Shown here: piece by piece, positions 11,050 to 23,020 of the stretch
Position numbering within the stretch: the stretch's first letter is position 1
Layout of the letters: each line of letters starts with the position of its first letter
Assembly: GCA_003667245.1 (NCBI GenBank)
Contig: RCNN01000184.1
Span: 1 to 64,000, forward strand
DNA from: Heterostelium multicystogenum
Lineage: Eukaryota; Evosea; Eumycetozoa; Acytosteliales; Acytosteliaceae
DNA length: 64,000 nucleotides
Direction of reading: 5' to 3'
Notes under the pieces: generated by a model
What the model saw: the letters and a program-made list of their open reading frames with translations, nothing else
Databases searched by the model: none
What the model was told of the DNA's origin: nothing
Position numbers and translations under genes: made by a program

Positions 11050-14000
11050 CTATTGTTTACCTGCGAAAGGATTTGATGATTTGGAGAAGTTTCTGCTTCT
11101 CAAGTCTGAATTCTTTGACATGAATAGACCTTTGGTTCTCTTTAGTCTTGGTTGATTTCTGAATGCAGCGATCACATTGATCTCTTTCAATACGTTTGAG
11201 CAGTTCTCCACTTGCTCTGTGGGAGCAATGGTGTTGATTCAATATCGATATCAATCTCAACATCTTCTTGTTTTGATTCTTCTTAGAGCTCTGGTGACTG
11301 GTTTCTTATCGGAGATTGGAAGCAATCTCAAACAGAAACCCCAAATTAATCCACCACTTCCAATAATGATACAGAACAACCATTGATAGATATCCAATGG
11401 ACGAGTACCAAAGAAATCGTTTCCAAATTCAACCAATAGAATTTGGACTCCAATGGTACCCAACATAATACCAATAAAGAGGTGTGATCTGTGGATTCCC
11501 CTGAAAACATTCAAATCTAAAGTTGACAAAAAAAAAAAACAAAAACATCGAATTGATTAGTTTGGTACTTTGTAAATCTGACTGAGTAGATTGATTACTT
11601 TACCATTAATTTAAGATTCTACAATTAATTTCATTAAAAGAATTGACAGAATACAAATGTGTTTGAAGATAATTGTGTGGTATACAAGCTTGTCGTGGAC
11701 TGTCCAGTCTGAGTATGCAGGTAGATCAAACAATTTGGTTAAAGACGGGGCTCCATACATAATGGCAAAGAGGAACGAGAGTTGATATATAGTTTGTCCA
11801 ATGACGTTTCTCCACATTCTTCTGGTAATGAGCGAGTCGAATCTACCATAAGGAAGACGTTCGAATAGTTTCTCGGTTGGTGGCTCGGTTGCAAGTGCAA
11901 GTGCACCGAGAGTGTCCATAATCAGATTGACCCAGAGCATTTGAATTGGTCTAAGTGGTGATTCACCATCTGTCAAAGCACCAACAATGGCTATTGACAC
12001 AGCAACGAAATTGACTGTCAATTGGAATTGAATGAATTTACGAATAGAGTCATACACATTACGACCCCACATCACTGCCTTGGCAATAGAAGAGAAGTTG
12101 TCATCGAGCAAAACAATGTCAGATGCTTCTTTTGCTACCTCAGTACCGGCAATACCCATAGAGAATCCAACATCTGCTTCCTTTAACTGTGGTGCATCAT
12201 TAACACCGTCACCTGTTACAGCTACTACCTCTCCCATTTCCCTTAGTTTGTGCACAAGAGTGTACTTATCGGTAGGTGAACATCTAGCAAGCACTTGAAG
12301 ATGTGGAATGATAATCTCCAATTGTTCCTCGGTCAGCTGTCTGAATTGTGGACCTTCAATTGCAACACCACCATCTCTGAGAATACCACATTCACGAGCT
12401 ATGTTCTTGGCAGTCAAAATATTATCACCTGTCAACATTCTAACTGTGATACCTGCATGTTGGCACTTTCTAACAGCTGCAGGTACCTCTGGACGAACTG
12501 GATCTTTGATGCCTACCAATCCCAAGAATGTAAAGTGGGATGAATTGGGATTGTCAAAATCGTTTTTGTTGTCCTTCGATTATATCTTTATATCCCAAGA
12601 CAAGTGTACGAAGTCCGGAACTTGCATATATTTCAATATCCTTTTGTACTAGTAGTTTCTCCTCACGATTGAAAGGCTTGGTACTACCATCTTCCATCAT
12701 TGTCTTGTCACATTTGGACAAAACAATCTCAGCTGCACCTTTAATATGTAAGCAATATGGGGAGTTCGTTGTGCTCATGTTACTTCTTAAGAGAATAGCC
12801 GACATCTTCTTTTCAGAGCTGAATGGATACTGCTTGATAATACGAGCTTTGTTATCATCGCGATATTTTCTCGTAATCAACTTGATGACGTTCAATAAAT
12901 TCGAGAAGCGCACACTCTGTCTTGCTTCCAAAGTGGTCGTTAACTTGATCCTCGTGATGTACAATGTAGGCTGTGGAATTTAAGCATATATTATCAGAGA
13001 GAAGTGAGACAATCTTTTGGTTGGGATTCACGATGCCAGAGCCAATCAAGTTTGCTTCAACTGACATACGGTTCATTGTGAGAGTTCCTGTCTTGTCCGA
13101 GCAGATATTGGATGCTCCACCCATTGTCTCACAAGCCTCTAAATGACGAACTAAATTGTTGTCCTTCATCATCTTCATCATGCTGTAGGCAAGAGAGATA
13201 GTGACTGCAAGTGGAAGACCTTCTGGTACTGCCATTACAATGATTGCAATCGAAGTAACCAAGAATTGAACAATGGTTCCAAGATATGACCATTCCCATT
13301 TAATGTGGTTAACTTTCATTGTAATACTGAATTTTACAATCAAGATAATGAAAGTAATAACTGCAGCAGCCAAACCAAACTTTCCAATAGCTTGTGCCAA
13401 ATTCTCCAATTTCACAGTTAAAGGTGTGTCGGAATCGGGAACTTCCAACAACGACTTTAATTTACCCCATTGTGAATTGACACCCACTGCAATAACCAAA
13501 TATTCACATCTTCCTTCCAACACTTGGCATCCTGATAGCAAAAATGGTTCTTCGTTCTCAGACTTGTGTTTGGAATCGGATTCACCAGTCATAGGACTTT
13601 CATCAACAGAGAAATCTATCGAATAATAATATAATAAGTTAATATTTCAAATTTGGATTGATTTCTTCATTTCATACTTGTTCCACAAATATATAAACCA
13701 TCTGCTGGAACAGTATCTCCTGCTTCCAATTTGACGATATCTCCTACTACAATATCGGTAACTGGAATGGAGGAAACACGACCATCACGTAGAACTGACG
13801 AATTTCTCTCGTTTCTGATAGAGTTTAGTTTTCTGAATTTCTGCTCTTTGTTGTAATCGTTTCCAGCTGTGACCAAAACTACGATTGCCACGGCTACCAA
13901 AATAGCTGTTCCGTCAATCCAGCCAGTTGAACGGTCCTCTACAGTTAGACCAAGAATGATACTGACAATGGCAGCCACAATCAAAATGATGAGGGTCTTG

Positions 14001-14280
14001 TCTTGAGCAGCTTCCCACACAAAGAAAAAAAAATGATTTTATTGGGATCTCTTTGTTTCGATTGGCACCGAATCTTGAAATTCGAGATTCCGATGTTGCC
14101 TCGAGACTTGTCAAACCACGATCGACATGAGAGCCGAGTAGGTTAGCAAGGCCCTTGACTCCACCATAGGCCTTCAATCGGTTGAGATCTTCATTTCGAA
14201 ATGATATCTGAAAGGTCTGTCACACCTATATCGCCACCTCCCCTATATGAACTGGATGACTGTAAACTTGGACTTGACAT
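11050..14280 (-). CDS. patA: Plasma-membrane-type (P2B) Ca2+-transporting ATPase, patA-like
   Basis: Pumps Ca2+ out of the cytosol using ATP. The D. discoideum relative PAT1 sits on contractile-vacuole and plasma membranes. The start is MSSPSLQSSSSYRGGG at 14280. M1-M2 follow (TLIILIVAAIVSIILGL). The actuator ends at VDESPMTGESD, with an intron just before it (about 13617-13678). M4 has PEGLPLAVTISLAYS. The phosphorylation site is CSDKTGTLTMNRM, the hinge VAVTGDGVNDAPQLKEADVG, and M6 QMLWVNLIMDTLGALALATEPP. A short 3' intron lies near 11530-11630. The tail carries WRTAQTVLKEINVIAAFRNQ, resembling the calmodulin-binding autoinhibitor of animal PMCAs. Frame changes near 14190, 14030, 12880, 12550 and 11195 look like indels. 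Stop at 11050. Confidence 0.88.
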
Positions 14281-16947
14281 ATCCAGAGCTTTTGTTTTTT
14301 AAGTTTTACTTTTGACTAATTTCGATTTCGAATAACAAATGTTACAATTTGATTTTCCAGTTTTTGACACAGATAATTTAGGAAATAAATATAAATATAA
14401 TTGTATGTACTACAATAATTATAATAATAATAACTAAAAAACGATCAAAAACAATATATGAATAATTAAATTGGATTGTTTTTATTCAAAGATATTTATT
14501 TAATTTTTATTTAAATTTAATGTTTGGGTGTGAGTGAATATGAACTGACTTATTTTACTAAAATTATATTATTAATGTTTGGTTGTTATATGGTGGTACT
14601 ATTCAAAGTTGTTTGTTGTATAATAAGCACAATATCTATAGATAAAAATATATATTTACAATTCAACAATATACAAAATTAATGTGGTGATAAGTTTATT
14701 TACAATATTGTTTTTGTTTTTAGTTATCAATTTTTCAAACAAATAAATAAATATTATTAGTATATTTATAATATTTATAATATATCAAAATTAATATTAA
14801 TAAAAATATTTATTAGATTTATTGATATTGTTATTGATAATGATTCAATTCAAATTTTCATTCAAAACATCATTGATCTTTATAATTTAAAATGGTAATT
14901 TCTACTATTACATAGATACCATTGCAGATTAAGATTCACAAAATTGTGTACCTCATTATTCTTAAAAATAAAAGAGTTTCCTCAAAGTATGAATTAAAAA
15001 ATGGAACTTCTTAAATATATTAATAATATAAATTAAATTAAATTAATTATTGTTTTTTGTTTATAATGAAAAATAAGAATCATGTTTTCTTTTTTTCTAA
15101 AATGGTAGGGGAATCCCTATAACCTAAAAACCTAAATTCACATTTGAAAAGCAATTTTCATTGGTTACCAATTTCGATAGCAGGGTACAAATTTATATAA
15201 TACTTGAGATTAATTTTTTCAATTTCAGTTGGGTGAGGTAGAATTTTGAAAATTAAACGTCACTCTTCATATGTCATTGAATCACCCCATCTCCAATGAG
15301 ATTGACTCTGAATTCGTAACAACGCTTAGATTAATCAATCGTTTAACTACTAAAGCACAATAAATGATAGGTTGATTGCAAAAAATGATTTTCCGAATTT
15401 ATTATTATTATTATTATTATTATAAATATTATTTATTGTTTCGTTTGTCCTTTTTACAAACAAACACACGCTGACGACGACCAGACACGAATCAAAAAGA
15501 TATTATCATAGCTATCATTTTCATACATCAAACACACACAAACAAACACAGATAATTTTTCTCACAATTATCATTCACACACTTTTCGAACGAAAATAGC
15601 TAAATGCATATTTTATAGATAGAAAAGTATTCATTGTATCACTAAAAATATCATCATACCAAATAAAGGTAGGTTTCATTAAATAGATTCATCATCTCTT
15701 CTTTCAATACATTTTTTGCTGCCATCACTTTAATATTATTATTATCAATTCATAGTTATTGAATGTTCATCACCTATACTATCCATCATCCATATTAATT
15801 GACAACTGTCAATTGTATCAATTAAAATTTACTATTTGTAATTTCAACCATTTCCAATATAATCAATATTTTCTATTTATATAAAACAATTGTATTCTAT
15901 ATTTTTAAGTTGGATAATTTAGTTTTTGAAGGAATAAGATATCAAACTAAAAATACTTGGTACATTAATATTATTAGTGTTAAAGTATGAACAAGAATAG
16001 TAATGATGATTCATTATCAGTATCTAAGTGTTTGTTTTATCTTTTTTAATTATAATAATAGCAATTAAATGATATCAATAGTTTTTAAAAAGGTTTAACT
16101 TTTTCACTTAAAATAGCTTCAACCAAATGTGTGTTAAAAATCGTTTTATGTAAAAGTAATCATAACCATTACTACTATCGATAGAAATGGCTTGGTGTAG
16201 TGTGTGTGCTGTTATTTGTAAAATTAAAACCAAACAATGACACATTGATAGATTAATAGATAGATTAATTAAAAGATGTAGTAATCTATTTTTATCACAT
16301 TGGGTTTTTTGGTTGATATTTTTGGTTTTATTATATAAATAATAAATTTTTGCTAATATATCCTTCCAATACCAATGCCAATACCAATACAAATAACACA
16401 ATAAAAAATAACAATTAAATCGATTCTATTAAAAGTAAAATATTAAATAGTTTGAATTGGGATATTGTTTATTAGTTCAACAACAGTCCTATTAAATACG
16501 AAACAACAAATAAACAAACAACCAAATTCTACTTCATTCACAAATAGTAACAATTAAAATATCATACTTTAATTCATAATTTCATTTGGTTGTTTTTTTT
16601 TGTTTATTTATTCAATTATAAACAACACACTGCCGATGAATATTTATAAATATTAGTATTTGTGTGTTATGTTCAATCCTTTGCAACTACAATAAATAAA
16701 TTTGGATAATAATAATATGAATATTATTCTTCTTATAGATATTTACTATTTATCTATAATTTAATTAATATTTATCCCACAACATTGTAGATATTATTTA
16801 TTTTATTATAATCAACATCATTTATATACATCAATTTTAATTATTTATGTAATATCTGTATTTAATTTTGGAAATCCAGCTTGTAATATTAATATTATTT
16901 TCATTGCAAATATTATTTTTTGATTTAGAAACTTAGTATAATTAACA
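14281..16947. other. Long divergent intergenic region between patA-like and myosin genes
   Basis: About 2.7 kb of strongly A+T-rich DNA with no supported gene. It has a (TTA)n run near 15399-15424 and GATA-like repeats at 16247-16266. A possible 5' leader intron for the myosin gene starts at AAAG/GTAGGT (about 15668) and ends at a TTAG about 15 bp before ATG 16948. That intron is a guess from splice-site shape alone. An open frame at 16108-16401 on the minus strand is low-complexity and not convincing. Confidence 0.5.
15399..15424. repeat. (TTA)n microsatellite
   Basis: Eight to nine tandem TTA units lie in intergenic DNA. They are read directly from the sequence. Confidence 0.8.
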
Positions 16948-19900
16948 ATGATAGAATCAATGAGCGGAGGAAAGGTTTGGCTACCTTGTCCAGAAAAAGG
17001 TTGGATATCAGGAGAGATTATTAATGAAACTACAGAAAATTTAACTATTAAAGACGAAAATGGAAAGGTAAAGGCAACTTTATATATATGGTTAGAAATT
17101 TAATGAAATAGAAATAAACTAATAATTCTTAAATATTAGGAATCAAATATTCCAAAGAATGAAATCAAAATGCAAAATCCAGCAATCCAGGAAGGAATTG
17201 ATGATATGACAAATCTATCATATTTACATGTATGCTATTAATGATATTAAAGACAACTAAATATTAATTATTTGTTTTAGGAACCTGCTGTTGTTCATAA
17301 CTTAATAAGAAGATATGAATTAAATACGATATATACATATACTGGAACCATTTTGATAGCTATAAATCCATACTGTAAACTCTCTTTGTATACTAAGGAG
17401 ATGATAGATAGCTTCTGTGATCAGCCAATTGCAAAGCTACCTCCACATGTCTATGCTATTGCAGAGGCCGCCTATAGAGAGATGTTGAATCACCAGAAGA
17501 ATCAATCGATTCTAGTAAGTGGTGAATCTGGTGCCGGAAAGACAGAGTCGACCAAGTTTCTCCTACAATATTTTGCAGCAATGGGTGAAAAGATGGGACA
17601 ATCACAACAAGAAACTGCAGACAACAACACATATCGAATCACAAGTCATCAAATCTACTCCCATCCTTGAAGCATTTGGAAATGCAAAAGACACTAAGAA
17701 ACGACAATTCCTCTCGTTTTGGAAAATTCATTCAAATTCACTTTGAAAAGACTAGAGGAACCATCATTGGTGCCAATCTTGAAACATACCTTCTAGAAAA
17801 GTCTAGAATTGTCAAGCCACCACAGAATGAAAGATCTTTCCATATCTTCTACCAATTCCTCAAAGGTATATCTGAAGATGATAGAAACAGTCTTGGCCTA
17901 ACATCAGAGCCATTGGACTTTTATTATTTGAACCAAAGTGGTTGCCATGAAATCGAAGAAGTTGACGACAAAAAGGTATTCGAAAAGACAGAGAAAGCAT
18001 TGAGAGTAGTCGGATTTACAGATGATACTCTTTTAGGTGTATGGAAGATCTTAGCTGCTATATTGCATTGTGGCAACATCCAATTCAAAGAAAAGGATGA
18101 GAACACAGCCGAGCTTATAGAAAAAATCAACAATCGAGAGCACATCCAAAGAGTACTCACCACTTGAAAAAGTATGCGAACTACTTGGTTGCAACATAGA
18201 TACTATTAGAAATACTTTATTACAAAGAAATATTAAAGCAGGCAATGAATCGTATGTAACTGCAATCAATTAACAATTGTACAAGTACTAATATATAAAA
18301 ATTATAGATATACAATTCCATTGACACTACAACAAGCAAATGATGCAAGAGATTCCTTGTCTATGTATTTATACTCTAGATTATTTGATTGGCTTGTTTA
18401 TCGAATTAATCAATCCATTGATAAAAAGAAGAAAGATTATTTATTTATTGGTATATTAGATATATATGGGTATGTAGATTCTTTACTAGAAGTAGCGTTT
18501 TGCATTTATTAATGTTTTATCAAATTTAGATTTGAGTCATTCGAGCAAAATTCATTTGAACAGTTCACTATTAACTATGCAAATGAAAAGTTACAGAATC
18601 AATTCAACCATCAGATTTTTAAATTAGAACAACAAGAATATGATAAAGAAAAAATTGATTGGTCATACATTGAGTTCAATGATAATCAAGATTGCATAGA
18701 TCTGATAGAGAAGAAACCATTGGGTATCCTCTCAATTCTAGATGAAGAACCCAATTCCCAAAAGCAACACCTGCTACTTTAAGCACTAAGCTCTACAGCA
18801 ACCATCAGAAATCTAAACATTTTGAGAAACCAAGATTCTCAAACATTCACTTCACTATTGACCATTATGCTGGAAAGGTAAGATTTTAAACACACACACA
18901 CCATCAAATAATATTCAAATATTTAAATATTTATTCGTTACAATGGATTATTTGTTTTGAGAGGGAGAGCTTTTTATCCATAACTATAACTATATGAATT
19001 GGATCAAATAATCAATAATTAATAATACCAACTGTGAAGAACAATTAACTAACTTAAATTTTTTTTCTATTTTTGTTAATGTTAAACTTTTTTATTAATC
19101 TATTTTTTAATATTATTACATCTATGATTTCTATTTGCCTCTGCAAGGTTGATTATGATACTACTCTATTTTTTAGATAAAAATAAGGATTTCATTATCC
19201 CTGAACAAGTGATGGCTTTGAACTCAAGTAATTGGGATTTCTTTAAAAATGTGGTTACTACCACTGCCTCCAATAGTGCCTCCGACCAAAAGAAATCAAC
19301 AGGACCAGCAACTGGAAAATCCAATTCAAGCCTAAAGTTCCTTTCAGTCACTTCCCAGTTTAAGGAGTCACTGAACCACTTGATGACCACGATTAACAGT
19401 ACAAATCCACATTATATTAGATGTATTAAACCAAACACCTTAAAAAAGCCCAACTACTTTGACAATATGATGGTGCTTCATCAACTCCGTTGTGGAGGTG
19501 TCATTGAACAGTTGCGTATTAGTCGCTCAGGATTCCCTGGTCGTCTTGTCTACGAGAACTTCTTTCAAACGCTACAAACTTTTGGCTGCCAAAGAATTCC
19601 GTGGTGAACATAAACATCTTCTCAAGGATGCCAAAAAGGGTTCGGAGCTTCTAATCGAGAAACTCAAAATTAATGACGATATGGTCCAGTTCGGCTTGAC
19701 AAAGATTTTCTTCAAGTCTGGTATAGTTGCCAATCTGGAATTGATTCGAGCAGATCTTATGAAGAAATCTGCAATCATGATCCAGAAGAACTGGAAAGGA
19801 ATGTTTGTGAAGAAAAGATACCTGAAACTAAAAGATGCTTCCATCTTGCTCCAAAACCCTTTTACGCTCAATAATGGCTAAGCAAATAACTAATGGTATG

Positions 19901-22131
19901 GTTGAAGAAAACTCAACACTATTGTTGCAAACTGTCATCAGAACATCATTGGAATCATTCCAATTCAATGAAATGGTCCAATCTTCCACACTACTACAAA
20001 GTGCCATGAGAAGTGTTGTGGCTGGTGAAGAGCTTAGAGAGTTGAAGAAGAATGCGGCTGCAGTAGTTCTCCAAGACTATATCAGAATGTTAAGAGAGTT
20101 CAACTATTTCAAGACACTCCAATTTGCAACAATTGCTGCTCAAGCCAGATGGAGAGGTAAACTTGCAAGAAAGCAGTATGTTCAGCTGAGAATTGAAGCC
20201 AGATCATTATCCAACGTAGTAGCAGAGAAAAAATAAGCTTGAAGTTAAGGTCGAAGAGCTACAATATCGTCTGAAGGCAGAACAAAAGATCAAAGATAAA
20301 GAACAGGATAAACTCAAGAATGAAAACCAACAACTAAGAAAAAGCCATAGAAGAAAAAGACTCTATAATTGCCAAACTCAACGAACAAACAAAATCCATG
20401 TCCGCTAGAATCAAGCAATTAGAAGAAGATTTGGAGGAGAGCAATGCAAAAGAAGCTATGTATTCTCAATCTGCTAGATTGGCTCATGAACCAACTGTTG
20501 AGCCACCAATGATCAAGAGAACTGATGATGAGAAACACCATCCAAATACCAGTCCTATAGCAAGCGAAGGTGCTCCAACTCCAAATCCAACTCCAACCCC
20601 ATCAGAGACCAGTGAGAACATTGAAATTGTCTCCTCAGATGAAGAGGACTCTCTTTCTGATGTTGAGCTGTCTCCACAACTATTAAGCCGTCATCATCAA
20701 CACCAACCAGTCGAACCACAAATTATCACTGTGGCTGATGAGGAGCTTGAGAAAGAAGTATTGATTCTTCGTGAGAAAAGATCATGCTAACCAAATGGAG
20801 ATTGATCTTCTAAACAAGAAGATCCATGAGTTGAAACAACAATTGGAAAACAACAGTCAACCAACTATGTCATTGAAATCGTCGACCTCTAACATGAATC
20901 CACCATCACCAAAAGATACATCAGTTCGCTCCATTTCGTACACTGACTTCCAAAATAACAAAATTAATGCTAAAGATGAACTACCACCAAGATCACGCTC
21001 ACCATCAATATCAGTGAATGGAATACCAGATTTGATTGCTGCTCTTGAAATCAACAACAACCAAGTTGGCGCTGGTCGATACTTAATCGACAACATTCTC
21101 AAAGAGAACCTTGGATTCGTCCAATGGAACCATCCCTGAACCAGGTTCATTTTCACACGTTGCTTCCTTGAGGAGGTTCTCTTGATCGGAAATCCAGTCA
21201 AGTTAGAAATGGCATACTATTTTTGTTGATTCAGTCAGTCTATTAACCAAAGATTCTCATGACAACGATTTACTGAGCTATTGGTTCTCCAACATTTCCT
21301 TCCTTTACAGATTGGTCGAAGTGTCAAGCCCAGTTGAGACTCCAAATACTCATAGTCGTCAATCAATGGAAGTTCTTCAAATCAAGACACTTCTCCAGAA
21401 TTTGGTAATTAAGATCTACAAAACATTGGTGCGTAACATACTCGACTATATCCAGCCAATTTGCCATCGCGTGCTAAACGATACCACCTCAGATGTCGAA
21501 ATAATGGAGCCATTGACCAACTTTTTGACAAAGTTATTCTCCTTGCTACAGTGCTATCATGTGTTTGAACCAATTAGAGAAATCTTAAATGTCCCAGGTT
21601 TTCCAGTATATCAACTCACTTCTGTTCAACGAAATCGTCTTGCGTCGTGATCTCTGTTGCATTCGTAGCAGTATCCATTTGAAGATGAACATATCCGAAC
21701 TCGAATATTGGGCCAAGAACTTTGATAAAGATCTTTCAAACAATGCCATTTCCAAACTTGGTCAATTGAAAGAAGCAATCTATATTCTAATGATCGACAA
21801 GACATTGTTGGCCAATCCCGAAGTAAGAAAAGAGATTTGTCCATCAATCACAACTGCACAAATCAAGCAACTCCTCACAATGTACTCTCCGATCTCGATA
21901 GTGTTGAAGAACCAATTCCACTTGAACTCTACTCAAAGATAATGTCTTCTGAGGACTACAACAAAATCTGAAAACGTTCTGCTAGATCTCTCCAATATCT
22001 TTACGCTACCACTTAATAACCTCCATAGTGCAACCATAGATGACCTGAAGAAAGTCAACTACTCATGCGACAACCTTGTGTCTATGTTAATTAAAATGAA
22101 CATGGATATCACCAAAACAATTAAGAAATAA
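16948..22131 (+). CDS. myoJ: Class V/XI-like unconventional myosin heavy chain with DIL tail, myoJ-like
   Basis: Actin-based organelle transport motor. An SH3-like N-terminus ([15 protein letters not shown]) precedes the motor. The P-loop is GESGAGKTE (about 17522) and switch I is [10 protein letters not shown] (about 17705). Switch II DIYG/FESF is split by the intron at about 18470-18529. The actin-binding cleft has HYIRCIKPN, and the converter follows. Six IQ-like repeats run from [12 protein letters not shown] to [15 protein letters not shown] (19770-20190), as in class V myosins. A coiled coil ([14 protein letters not shown]), a Ser/Pro-rich hinge and a dilute (DIL) cargo domain (about 21150-21950) end at ITKTIKK, stop 22131. 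Introns lie at 17068-17139, 17230-17280, 18250-18307, 18470-18529 and 18879-19148. At least eight single-base frameshifts are present, for example in AAAA at 17685, CCC at 18750 and TTTTTT at 19170, which fits assembly error. Confidence 0.92.
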
Positions 22132-22196
22132 CATGCCAAACCTATGCATTAAATACATCTACTTGTTAATTAATCTATCTATAGGTCTTCTTTTAT

Positions 22197-22755
22197 TCAA
22201 TATTGGTATTCATTATAAAAGGTTAATAGAATATTTTTTGAGTTATCTTTTGAACGAACTTTGTTGTAAACATTGGCGGGGATGGCAACGACAGCAGAGC
22301 TAGCTTTACTGCTTTCATCTAGCTCATTATAATTGAAAGTAATATTTAATACAGAGATATTAAGCCAATATCTCAAAGTCAGATCTTTTGATTCCTCTAG
22401 ATACTCTCTAAGAGTTTTTGGTAATTCGATGACAATCTTTATTTCTTCTGGAACATCATAATTTATCTTATCTGATTTATATATTTCTTTATGTAATAAT
22501 AATAATAATCAACATTAACATTAATAACTTCTGACTATTCATAGTATAACTGAATTCAAACTTATTGGTACCAGAGTGAGTCATACCAACTTTGTGATTT
22601 AAAAAAGCTGTATCTACTATATAATCAATATTTACAAAGAAATCAGTTATTTTTTCTTTTACTTTAAAGTTTAGTTCTATTGTAAATTTAGTTTCTATTG
22701 GTAAATCTGGCTCATTAGGTGTTATTAATACTTTATCAATTGAAACCTCTTTCAT
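22197..22755 (-). CDS. Unrecognised protein, probably all-beta, about 175 residues
   Basis: The start MKEVSIDKVLITPNEPDLPI is at 22755. The sequence alternates hydrophobic residues (KFTIELNFKV, FFVNIDYIVDTAF, FEFSYTMNSQ) like a beta-sandwich. Around 22480-22510 a TTA-repeat region breaks the frame, either as a short intron or an indel. The second part reads DVPEEIKIVIELPKTLREYL, LTLRYWLNISVLNITFNYNE and ends NILLTFYNEYQY, stop at 22197. The layout loosely recalls immunoglobulin-like chaperones such as Asf1, but I see no signature residues and do not assign it. Its stop is 65 bp from the myosin stop (convergent). Confidence 0.6.
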
Positions 22756-23020
22756 TCTTTTACTAATCTTCTATATATATATCTTATTAAACTGATTTAT
22801 GTTTACTGATTTATTGAACATAAGAATAAAAAAAATTATCAAAATAAATTAAACTAATTTAAAATTAGTAAAATAAAAAACGAACGAAACAATTATCATT
22901 ATCATTATCCACAACCTATTACTACTACTCCTACTACTTTTTTCGAGTAAAGCTATTTCTAATTATATTATTTACACATATTTAGTTTAATTGAACTAAA
23001 GCTAAAGATTATCAACAAGA

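Noticed and set aside
16108..16401. 97-codon minus-strand open frame with repeated Tyr/Trp
   Set aside because: It arises from CCAATAC repeats in A+T-rich DNA, with no conserved motif or codon texture.
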